NCBI GenBank assembly: GCA_965220205.1
Contig: OZ244812.1
Location: 1,922,001 to 1,986,000 of the forward strand
Source: G965220205 sp965220205
GTDB lineage: Bacteria; Chloroflexota; Dehalococcoidia; Lucifugimonadales; Australimonadaceae
DNA length: 64,000 nt
Reading direction: 5' to 3'
The notes beneath the pieces were generated by a model. The model did no database searches. It was not told the origin of the DNA and saw only the letters and a list, made by a program, of their open reading frames with translations. The position numbers were made by a program, and so were the translations under genes. Position 1 is the stretch's first letter; every line of letters begins with the position of its first letter. Below are positions 56,775 through 64,000 of this stretch, piece after piece.

Positions 56775-58224
56775 CCGGAGCCGGCGCCTACTCCCACCCC
56801 GGAGCCGACGCCTACCCCGGAGCCGACGACGGTCTCTCGCGCCTGACCCTGCTCGCCCAGTTCGACGAGCCCGATGCGCCACTGAGGGATCGGCTGGACC
56901 GGGCCGTCGCACAACTCACGCCGGAAGAGGCCGGAGCGGTGATCGTGCGCAGCGGGCCGGTTACGCTCGCTGACGGCTCCGAGGCCGAGCGCGCCGCCGA
57001 CCCCGAGGTGCACAGCGACACGGCTGCCCTCTACCTCAGCGACATCGTGGGGGTGCGCGAGAGACTCGACGGCGACGCAACGGAGGTCTCCGGCGTGGAG
57101 GCCGTCGACGAGCGTACCGTCCGCATAACCATTGACGCCCCGAAGGAGTACTTCCTATCGAAACTGGCCTACCCGTCCAGCGCGGTCGTCGACCGCCTCG
57201 CCGTGGAGGCGCTGGGCGACGAGTGGTGGATGAGCGACGACGTGAACGGCTCTCCGGCCCGTACCGGCTCCTGCGGTGGGACGAGGAGGTCGTCATCCTC
57301 CAACGGTTCGACGACTACCACACGCCGGTCTCGCTCGAGTACCTGATCTCCCCACTCGTCGCCCTACCCGGGGCCGGGGCGCTGGCGATGTACGAGGCGG
57401 ACGCCTGGGATGCGCTGTTTGTCGGCACCCGGTCTCTAAATAGGATACGGGAAGACCAAGTGCTCGGCGGGCAGTTGCGCGAGTACGACCAGCTCACGAG
57501 CTACTTCGTGGCGATGGACGGGACGCGCCCTCCGTTCGACGACCCGAAGGTGCGGCGCGCTTTCGCTATGGCGCTCGACCGTGAACGGTTCATCGAGGAG
57601 GTCTACAGCGGCAACGTGGAGCTCGCAACCGGGCTGCTGCCGCCCGGCATCCCCGGCTACTCGGAATCGCTTCGAGGGATCCCGTTCGATCCGGAGGCGG
57701 CGCGGCAACTGCTCGCCGAGTCCCAGTATGCGGACGGTCTCCCGGAGATAGTCTTCTCGGCGGTGGACGTGGACGGCGAGCCTCCCCGGAGCGTGCAGTT
57801 CATGCTGACCTCGTGGCGGGAGGAGTTGGGCGTGGACGTGCGGGCGGACCTCCTCGAACCGGACGTCTACTACTACGAGTTGGAGGGGTTAGCAGAGCAT
57901 CTGTTCACGTACGGGCGGGTGGCCGACTACCCAGACCCAGAGAACTTCCTCGACCTGCTGCTGCACTCCGAGGCCCGCGACGCCAGATACGTCAACCTGA
58001 GCTTCGATAGTTTGGTGGAACGCGCCCGGGTAGAACAGGACCTCGAGACGCGCTTGGGCCTGTACCGCGAGGCTGAGCAATTGCTCATGGACGACGCGGG
58101 GATCATCCCGCTCTTCCACGTCAAGGACTATGTCATTGTGCGTCCGCACGTTGACGGCTTCACGATAGCGCCGGTCGGCCAACCGAACGTGGCCGGAATC
58201 ACACTGAGGCCCATCGTGCCTTAG
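56771..58224 (+). pseudogene. Degenerate SBP_bac_5 (OppA-like) peptide-binding protein
   Basis: After the lipoprotein stop, a PTPEP tether lies in the original frame and ends at 56850. From 56771 another frame reads SRLTLLAQFDEPDAPLRDRL to EWWMSDDVNGS, including AALYLSDIVGVRERLDGDA and ERTVRITIDAPKEYFLSKL, which are family 5 binding-protein text. Near 57250 it shifts again to GPYRLLRWDEEVVILQRFDD, which runs to a normal C-terminus at 58224 (GYSESLRGIPFDPEAARQLL and others). The N-terminal lobe is largely missing. Two shifts plus a stop mark it as a decayed domain of one former lipoprotein gene. Confidence 0.8.
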
Positions 58225-58344
58225 CAGGGGCTGCGGCGAAAGTGGAAACCGGGCAGGGCCGGATTACGCCAAGCCCGCCCGCGGGTTAGAATCGCGCCTC
58301 GTTACGAGTGGGCATTCCTGCGCCGAGCTGATGCCGAGGTGGTC

Positions 58345-59730
58345 ATGAGGATTCTCACGAGCGTACTCCCGCGTCGCTACCGCACGCTCATCGTCGTAGG
58401 GCTCATCGTGGCGGGCTTCTCCGTCGCCTCGCCGTCTGTCGCCCGGGCGGCCGAGGTTGGCACCGAGACGCAATTCATCCTCAACACCTTCTCGTTCCTC
58501 GTCTGGGGCGCGCTGGTGATGTGGATGTGCGCGGGCTTCACCATGCTGGAGGCCGGCTCGGTGCGCACCAAGAACGCCTCCATGATTTGCCTGAAGAACC
58601 TCGGCCTCTACTCGATCGCCGGGCTCGCCTTCTTCTTCATCGGCTACAACCTCATGTACGTCGGAGTCGGAGACATCATCGGCTCGTTCAGATTCCTCTA
58701 CGGACCGACGGCCGATGAGATAGCCCTGGTGGGGGGAGACGACAGCGTGGCCGGGGCCGTGATCGAGGCGGGCTACTCGACCATGTCGAACTGGTTCTTC
58801 CAGATGGTCTTCGTCGCGACGACCGCATCCATCGTCTCCGGGGCGGTGGCTGAACGGGTCAAGATGTGGTCGTTCTTCCTCTTCACGCTGGTGCTGACTG
58901 CGCTCATCTATCCGATCGTCGGAGCGTGGACGTGGGGCGGCGGATGGCTGGCCCAGCTGGGCTTCCAGGACTTCGCGGGCTCGACCATCGTCCACAGCAC
59001 GGGCGGCTGGGCAGCGCTGGCCGGCATCATGGTCCTGGGGCCGAGGCTCGGCAAGTACCGCCGCGACGGAACAGTCAGGCCCACGCCGCCTTCCAACGTC
59101 GTGGTGGTGACGCTGGGCGTCTTCATCCTGTGGTTCGGCTGGTTCGGCTTCAACGGCGGGTCGCAGCTGGCGTTGGGGAGCGCCGCCGACGTTACGGCGA
59201 TGAGCCATGTGCTGGTCAACACCAACCTGGCCGGGGCGGCGGGCGTCCTGGCCGCCCTCATGGTTTCGCGGCCGATCCTTGGACGCTCGGACCTCTTCGC
59301 CACACTGAACGGCGCACTCGCCGGGCTCGTCTCCATCACCGCCGGCCCCGATATCGTCGACCACTACTGGGCGGTCATCATCGGCGCCACCGGCGGCATC
59401 CTCTGCACTGTCGGAATCAAGCTCATGGAGAAGGTCAAGCTGGACGACGTCGTCGGAGCGGTGCCTGCCCACTTGGTCGCCGGAATCTGGGGGACGCTGG
59501 CGGTCTCCATCGCCGCGGGCGGGGACATCGGCGTGCAGCTCATCGGCGTCGCGGCGGTCGGAGCGTTCGCGTTCGGCTCCTCGTGGCTCTTGTGGCGGGT
59601 GTTCGCCCTGACGTTGGGCGCCCGCGTGTCGGCCAACGTCGAGCGCTTGGGCCAGGACACCGCCGAACTGAAGCTCGAGGCCTACCCCGAGTTCATACTG
59701 ATGCCGGAACAGGACGATGAGGAAGATTGA
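58345..59730 (+). CDS. amt: Ammonium transporter
   Basis: A 461-residue Amt/Rh channel with signal peptide (MRILTSVLPRRYRTLIVVGL to about residue 34) and eleven membrane segments. The Amt signature is present as FAGSTIVHSTGGWAALAGIM with the first pore His, and GAVPAHLVAGIWGTLAVS with the second. The N-terminal motif WMCAGFTMLEAGSVRTKN is typical. The C-terminal tail EAYPEFILMPEQDDEED is acidic. ATG 58345 is preferred; GTG 58339 is also in frame. No glnK gene lies next to it. The purine-type NCS2 permease downstream suggests a nitrogen-uptake pair. Confidence 0.94.
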   Translation: MRILTSVLPRRYRTLIVVGLIVAGFSVASPSVARAAEVGTETQFILNTFSFLVWGALVMWMCAGFTMLEAGSVRTKNASMICLKNLGLYSIAGLAFFFIGYNLMYVGVGDIIGSFRFLYGPTADEIALVGGDDSVAGAVIEAGYSTMSNWFFQMVFVATTASIVSGAVAERVKMWSFFLFTLVLTALIYPIVGAWTWGGGWLAQLGFQDFAGSTIVHSTGGWAALAGIMVLGPRLGKYRRDGTVRPTPPSNVVVVTLGVFILWFGWFGFNGGSQLALGSAADVTAMSHVLVNTNLAGAAGVLAALMVSRPILGRSDLFATLNGALAGLVSITAGPDIVDHYWAVIIGATGGILCTVGIKLMEKVKLDDVVGAVPAHLVAGIWGTLAVSIAAGGDIGVQLIGVAAVGAFAFGSSWLLWRVFALTLGARVSANVERLGQDTAELKLEAYPEFILMPEQDDEED

Positions 59731-59825
59731 GGGCGCTGCTGCGGGGGGAAGAGGCTGGGAAGGGGCTGGACGACGAAGATGCTGTATGGACTCGCCACTG
59801 ACGGCACGCCGTGTCCCGATGCGAG

Positions 59826-59874
59826 CGTTCCCCCCTCCTCAATCCTCCCCCCGTGGGGGAGGAGGCCGAACGGG
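59826..59874. repeat. Hairpin repeat copy between amt and the NCS2 gene
   Basis: GCGTTCCCCCCTCCTCAATC followed by CTCCCCCCGTGGGGGAGGAGG: the cleanest stem of the family (CCTCCCCC/GGGGGAGG with a CGT loop). The rest of the 59731-59963 gap shows no gene. Confidence 0.85.
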
Positions 59875-59963
59875 GAGGCGGACGAGAGACGGTGGATGAT
59901 GCCTAGCGCTGGATAGGTCTTCGCGCGGTCCGTGCCGCGCAATCATGTGAGGGAGGGGCCATC

Positions 59964-61730
59964 TTGACGACGGCGCCGGCTTCTCAGAACCCCCGTTACG
60001 AGGCGCACGAAAGTCCGCCCCTCCTCGTCTCGCTGGGTTTCGGCCTGCAGTTCAGCCTCATCGCTTCCGCCACGCTCGTGATCACGCCGGTCATCGTGGC
60101 AAAGGCGGCGGGGAGGGACGACTCCTACGTGGTGTGGATGGTCTTCGCCTCGCTGCTGGTCGTCGGGCTGTCGACGCTGCTGCAGGTGCGCCGGGTCGGA
60201 CCTGTCGGAGCGGGGGCAGTTCTGCCGATGTTCACGGCTGCCGTCTCCATCCCGTTCTGCATCACGGCGCTGGTGAACGGAGGGCCGGCGACGCTGACGA
60301 CGCTGATACTCGTCTCGGCGGCGTTCCAGATCGTCATCTCCAAGTGGCTGTTTCTCCTGAGACGCGTCGTCACGCCGGTCGTGGGCGGCACGGTGATGAT
60401 GATTCTCTCCATCACGCTGGCGTCCGTCGTTTTCGGTCTGCTAGACGAAGCGGCGCTGGCCGAACCGACGGCGGCACCGCTGACGGCGCTGGCGACGCTC
60501 ATGGTCGTCGCCGCGCTCGCTCTGCGCGGCTCTCCGGTGTTGCGCCTGTGGGCGCCGATGATCGGCATCGTCGTCGGATGCCTGGTCGCGGCGGCCTTTG
60601 GCATCTACGACGCCACGCGGGTGGCGCAGGCTCCCTGGATCGGGCTGCCGAACGAGTGGCCAGGGCTGGCGCTCGATTTCAGCGTCTCTTTCTGGACGCT
60701 GCTCCCCGCGTTTCTCTTCCTCGGGATGATTATCTCCATCCAGGTGAACGGCGAGGCCATTACCTTGCAGCGGGTCGCATGGCGCGAGGCGCGGGCCATC
60801 GACTTCCGGGAGGTGCAGGGGTCGCTTTCGGGCGCAGGGGCGGCGAACCTGATGGCGGGGGCTGCGGGCGCCGTGCCCATCATCGTCAACGCGGGCGCAA
60901 CGCCGTTCATTCAGGCCACCGGAGTCGCCTCCCGCAAGATGGGGTACTGCATCGGCGGCGTGTTCATCGTCGTGGCGTTCCTGCCCAAGGTGTCGGGGCT
61001 GCTCAGCACGATACCCGGCCCGGTGATGACGGGATATCTCATCCTGGTGACGGGGACGCTGTTCGTCGAGGGCGCGCGGACGGTGATTCAGTCCGAGCAG
61101 AACAAGCAGAAGCTGACGGCCGCCGGCATCTCCTTCTGGATCGGCGCGGCCTTCCAGTTCGACCTATTCACGCTTCCGAATCTCGGAGCAGTGGGCACCG
61201 CGTTGGCATCGAGCGGCATCACGACCGGCGGGATCACCATCGTGGCGATGATCCTGTTCCTGGAAGTGACCAAGCCGCGGAGCATGCGTTTCCAATCGCG
61301 GCTCGACATCAGCGCCCTGCCCGAGCTGAATGCGTTCGTCGAGAAGTTCGCCGCTCGCAGGGGCTGGGACCAGGCGATGAAGGACCGGCTGGGGGCAGTC
61401 GCGGAGGAGACGCTCCTCACGCTGGCCCCGTTGGACCTGGAGGCGGAGCTGAACGCGGACGACGACGGCGAGGACGATACGAACGCTCGGCGGCTGGTCG
61501 TTCTCGCTTCCGGAGAAGGGGCAGTGGCAGAGCTGGAGTTCATCGGCGGCGCGAACGAGGAGAACCTGGAGGACCGGATACGCCAGCTCCAGCAGCATGA
61601 CGAGGCGCTTCCCGCGGAGCACGAGATATCGCTGCGACTGCTGCGGAGCTACGCCTCGTCGGTGCAGCACCAGCAGTACCACGGCACCGAGATCATCACG
61701 GTCCGCGTCGGCCCGCCCGGAACGAGGTAG
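59964..61730 (+). CDS. NCS2 nucleobase permease fused to a HATPase-like C-terminal domain
   Basis: A 588-residue protein. Residues 1 to about 445 form an NCS2 (xanthine/uracil permease) transporter with LLVSLGFGLQFSLIASATLV, VGPVGAGAVLPMFTAAVSIP, the motif region SLSGAGAANLMAGAAGAVPI, and IPGPVMTGYLILVTG. After LEVTKPRSMRFQSRLDIS comes a soluble domain of about 140 residues: NAFVEKFAARRGWDQAMKDR, AVAEETLLTLAPL, AVAELEFIGGANEENLEDR, ISLRLLRSYASSV. This pattern resembles RsbW-type HATPase folds, with helix EExLxxL and a GLxLLR-like tail. TTG 59964 follows GAGGGAGGGG. Such a fusion implies control of, or signalling by, the permease. Confidence 0.8.
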   Translation: MTTAPASQNPRYEAHESPPLLVSLGFGLQFSLIASATLVITPVIVAKAAGRDDSYVVWMVFASLLVVGLSTLLQVRRVGPVGAGAVLPMFTAAVSIPFCITALVNGGPATLTTLILVSAAFQIVISKWLFLLRRVVTPVVGGTVMMILSITLASVVFGLLDEAALAEPTAAPLTALATLMVVAALALRGSPVLRLWAPMIGIVVGCLVAAAFGIYDATRVAQAPWIGLPNEWPGLALDFSVSFWTLLPAFLFLGMIISIQVNGEAITLQRVAWREARAIDFREVQGSLSGAGAANLMAGAAGAVPIIVNAGATPFIQATGVASRKMGYCIGGVFIVVAFLPKVSGLLSTIPGPVMTGYLILVTGTLFVEGARTVIQSEQNKQKLTAAGISFWIGAAFQFDLFTLPNLGAVGTALASSGITTGGITIVAMILFLEVTKPRSMRFQSRLDISALPELNAFVEKFAARRGWDQAMKDRLGAVAEETLLTLAPLDLEAELNADDDGEDDTNARRLVVLASGEGAVAELEFIGGANEENLEDRIRQLQQHDEALPAEHEISLRLLRSYASSVQHQQYHGTEIITVRVGPPGTR

Positions 61731-61732
61731 CC

Positions 61733-62883
61733 ATGCAGCCGGAACGGTTGGAGGGCGATTCCGGCCCCGTAGCGGAATCGACGCGGATAACCAGCCTCGA
61801 CCTCATTCGCGGCGCGGCGGTGCTGGGCATCCTGCTGATGAACGCCGTCTCCTTCAAGTTCGGGACAGCTCCTTACCTGAACCTCAGCGCCGTAGGGTCC
61901 GAGACCTGGCTGGACTGGTCGGTAGGCATATTCGGCGAGATCTTCATCGACCAGAAGTTCATGGGCCTCTTCTCCCTTCTCTTCGGGGCGGGGATCCTGC
62001 TGTTCATCGAACGGGCCGAGAGCAAAGACAGGCGGCCTATCCTGCTGAACCTGTGGCGCAACGCCCTGCTCCTGGGCATGGGCATCCTCCACGCGCTGGT
62101 ATGGGACGGCGACGTGCTGACCGTCTACGCTATCTCGTCCCTATTCCTGATCGCTTCAGGAAACTCCCGGCCAAGGGGCTCATCGCTCTCGGCGCCGGGA
62201 TCTTCCTGCTATCCGTGCCCAGCGCTCTTCTCGCGCAGTACATCGCCGATACGACTGACGTATCGCTCGCCGGTCTGTGGTCGTTGTCCGAGGTCAACTC
62301 GGACCTCAACGATGCGCTAGGCGGGCTCGTGCTGTTCGGCTACTTCCTGCGGGGGCTTGGGATGATCCTCATGGGCGCCGGACTTTACCGCCTAGGGTTC
62401 ATGAACGGGAGGATATCGCCTCGTACCTACAAGATGACCGCCGCGATAGGAATCGGGGCCGGCCTATCCCTCGCGACGGCCAGCGTCGTCGTGACGGCGC
62501 TGGGCGACTACGCTAGGAGCGTGGCGTTCATCGGCCAGGTCCCCAATACGCTGGGCACGATTCCCGCTGCGCTGGGGTACATGAGTCTCGTCATTCTCTG
62601 GGACCGGAGCCCGGACAGTTGGCTGAAGCAGCGCCTCCGCGCCGTCGGCAGGATGGCGTTGACCAACTACCTGAGCCAGACTCTCCTGGGCGTCGCCGTC
62701 CTCACCATACTGCTGAGCGACGCCGCCATCGGCAGGACGGGAGTGCTCGTCTTCGTGCTGGCCGTCTGGGCCTTGCAGCTGTGGTGGTCGCAAGCGTGGC
62801 TCGACCGTTTCCTGTTCGGCCCGGCCGAATGGCTATGGCGGGTAGGGACCTACCGTCGAAGGCAGCCGTTGCGCCGCTCGTAG
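61733..62883 (+). pseudogene. DUF418-family membrane protein with one frameshift
   Basis: From ATG 61733 (2 nt after the NCS2 stop) the frame reads RITSLDLIRGAAVLGILLMN, a DUF418 start, through VLTVYAISSLFLIAS. At about 62152 the family text continues in another frame as FRKLPAKGLIALGAGIFLLS and runs to RRRQPLRRS at 62883 (MALTNYLSQTLLGVAVLTIL is the conserved C-terminal motif). One missing T in GCTTCAGG would restore a protein of about 383 residues. DUF418 proteins have about eight membrane segments and unknown function. Whether it is a true pseudogene or a sequence error cannot be told here. Confidence 0.85.
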
Positions 62884-62910
62884 GCGGAATCGAACGATGG
62901 AGAGAGGGGC

Positions 62911-63147
62911 CCTAGGGAACCTCTGAGACAAATCTCTGATGCCCTCAGCAGTAGCGGAGGGTGAGGCTGGGGTCGCCGGGGCGTGGATTCCCGTGTCAAG
63001 CACGAGAATGACGGAGGGGACCGCCGCCCCCCCTTCGACGAGCTGAGGGCGAACGGAACCGCGAGGCCAGGGCGCTCCGTTCGTGGGACCCTTCGACGAG
63101 CCCAGGGCGAACGGATTGGGACAGAGGTATTCAGAGGTTTCCCTAGG
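62911..63147. mobile_element. MITE-like element with inverted ends and nested repeats
   Basis: Inverted ends are CCTAGGGAACCTCTGAGAC (62911-62929) and TTCAGAGGTTTCCCTAGG (63130-63147). Nested inside are a GGATTCCCG/GAGAATGACGG hairpin (62983-63017) and two TTCGACGAGC...AGGGCGAACGG repeats (63031-63057 and 63089-63116). The right end supplies the TAG stop of the glycosyltransferase gene. About 237 bp, no coding sequence. Confidence 0.7.
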
Positions 63148-64000
63148 CCAGGCAAGGGACGACTTGGGGCACGGGCCAGCCTCTGGTGGCCCGTGCGTAG
63201 CCGTCGAGGGCGAGGCTGGCGGCGCGGTTCCACGTGAATTGGACCGCGCGCTCGCGTGCCCTGCGTCCCATGCGCTCACGCAGTTGGGGATCGGCGAGCA
63301 GCTCGCGAATGCGGTCGGCGAAGGCTGCCGGGTCGTGCGACGGCACGAGCATCCCCGTCTCGCCATCGCTGACGAGCGATGGAAGTGCGCCGACCGCGGC
63401 GGCGGCGACGGGCCTGCCGCAGGCCATCGCCTCGAGCGCGGCGAGGCCGAACGTCTCGTGGAACGATGGCACGGCGCAGACATCGGCAGCGGCGTAGAAG
63501 TCGGGGAGGCTGGCCTGGGGGACGGCGGAGCGCCATTGGACGAGCGGGGCCACGCCCGCCTCGGCAGCGATCTCCTTCAACCAATCGACGCTGTGCTCAT
63601 CCTCCGACCCGCCAACGATGAGGAGCTGCGGCGGGCCGTCGACGCCCAGATGGGCCAGGGCGCGGACGAGCACGTCCGGTCCCTTGAACGACTCCGGCCG
63701 TCCGACGAACAGCACGACGTGCCCGCGCTCCGGCAGCCCAAGCCGGCGGCGCGCTTCACTGCGGTCGCGGGGCGCGAACAGCTCCGCGTCCACTCCGGCG
63801 GGCACGACGTGGACTTTCTCCCTGGCCATGCCGAGCAGGCCCGAGAGGTCGACTGCCTCCTCGGGCGTGAAAACGAAGACGAGGTCCGATTGCTCCGCCG
63901 CCCTGTCCTCGACGTCCTTGCGAACGAGCGGCTCGCGCTGACCGCTGGCCCGCTCCTTCACGGCGGCGACGCTGTGGAAGCTGAAGACGTGCGGGACGCC
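63143..64000 (-). CDS. Glycosyltransferase family 4 protein, 5' end outside window
   Basis: The visible 285 residues cover the end of the acceptor domain (HVFSFHSVAAVKERASGQ, from the window edge) and the whole GT-B nucleotide-sugar domain: VHVVPAGVDAELFAP, VVLFVGRPESFKGPDVLVRA, and the donor-binding ETFGLAALEAMACGRPVAAA with the E-x7-E pair. It resembles MshA and sucrose-phosphate-synthase-like retaining enzymes. It ends at TAG 63143, inside the edge of the repeat element. Donor and acceptor are unknown. Confidence 0.88.
   Translation of the reverse strand, partial: GVPHVFSFHSVAAVKERASGQREPLVRKDVEDRAAEQSDLVFVFTPEEAVDLSGLLGMAREKVHVVPAGVDAELFAPRDRSEARRRLGLPERGHVVLFVGRPESFKGPDVLVRALAHLGVDGPPQLLIVGGSEDEHSVDWLKEIAAEAGVAPLVQWRSAVPQASLPDFYAAADVCAVPSFHETFGLAALEAMACGRPVAAAAVGALPSLVSDGETGMLVPSHDPAAFADRIRELLADPQLRERMGRRARERAVQFTWNRAASLALDGYARATRGWPVPQVVPCLA

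Overview
The window is high-GC, gene-dense bacterial DNA. The gene content fits a marine or free-living Chloroflexota lineage, with SAR202-like Dehalococcoidia as my best guess. Pointers are Rieske oxygenases, COG2159-type amidohydrolases, enoyl-CoA hydratases, GMC and molybdenum hydroxylases, lipoproteins with Thr-Pro linkers, and menaquinone and heme A genes. This is inference from content; no rRNA, tRNA or CRISPR array was found.

Layout. 1-2358 is the 3' part of uvrA. 2359-6203 is a repeat-rich stretch with three insertion sequences: an intact IS481-type element (2745-3790, 5-bp target duplication), a decayed element (3839-4753) and a frameshifted ISNCY-type element (4759-6203, 5-bp target duplication) that ends directly against the -35 box of the rpoB promoter. 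rpoB and rpoC follow (6377-14748). Then come heme A synthesis genes (ctaA, ctaB) and an imelysin / DUF1111 / imelysin iron-type cluster facing an HTTM (gamma-carboxylase-like) gene. Next are an ABC ATPase, menB- and menA-like genes, a PLD-type protein, a Rieske ferredoxin, an enoyl-CoA hydratase and a DsbA/FrnE-like gene. That last gene has an in-frame TGA exactly at the first cysteine of the CPWC redox motif, which makes it a strong selenoprotein candidate (27289-27951).

28.1-40 kb holds a dienelactone hydrolase, an orphan HicB-like gene, a Rieske oxygenase, a fatty-acid operon (two hot-dog dehydratases, plsX, fabG), an iron-type ABC permease and binding protein with an SDR, an amidohydrolase and a PIG-L deacetylase. 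40.4-43.6 kb holds the Fe-S genes iscA and ygfZ, divergent from an XRE regulator with two operators and a DUF2851 gene. 43.5-50.1 kb is a minus-strand catabolic run (PanB-like, GMC oxidoreductase, amidohydrolase, maleate-isomerase-like, ilvE, membrane protein, PAP2). 50.4-64 kb holds a Mo-hydroxylase large subunit, a PH-like membrane protein, a second PIG-L deacetylase, a double GNAT, a broken lipoprotein/peptide-binding protein, an ammonium transporter, an NCS2 permease fused to a HATPase-like domain, a frameshifted DUF418 gene and a partial glycosyltransferase.

Two patterns run through the window. Several genes show a TANNNT hexamer exactly 6 nt before the start codon, which implies leaderless transcripts. 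Intergenic gaps are filled with a few families of hairpin repeats, some nested inside small elements with inverted ends that resemble MITEs. Several otherwise well-conserved genes carry single-base frameshifts, from decay or from uncorrected assembly errors.
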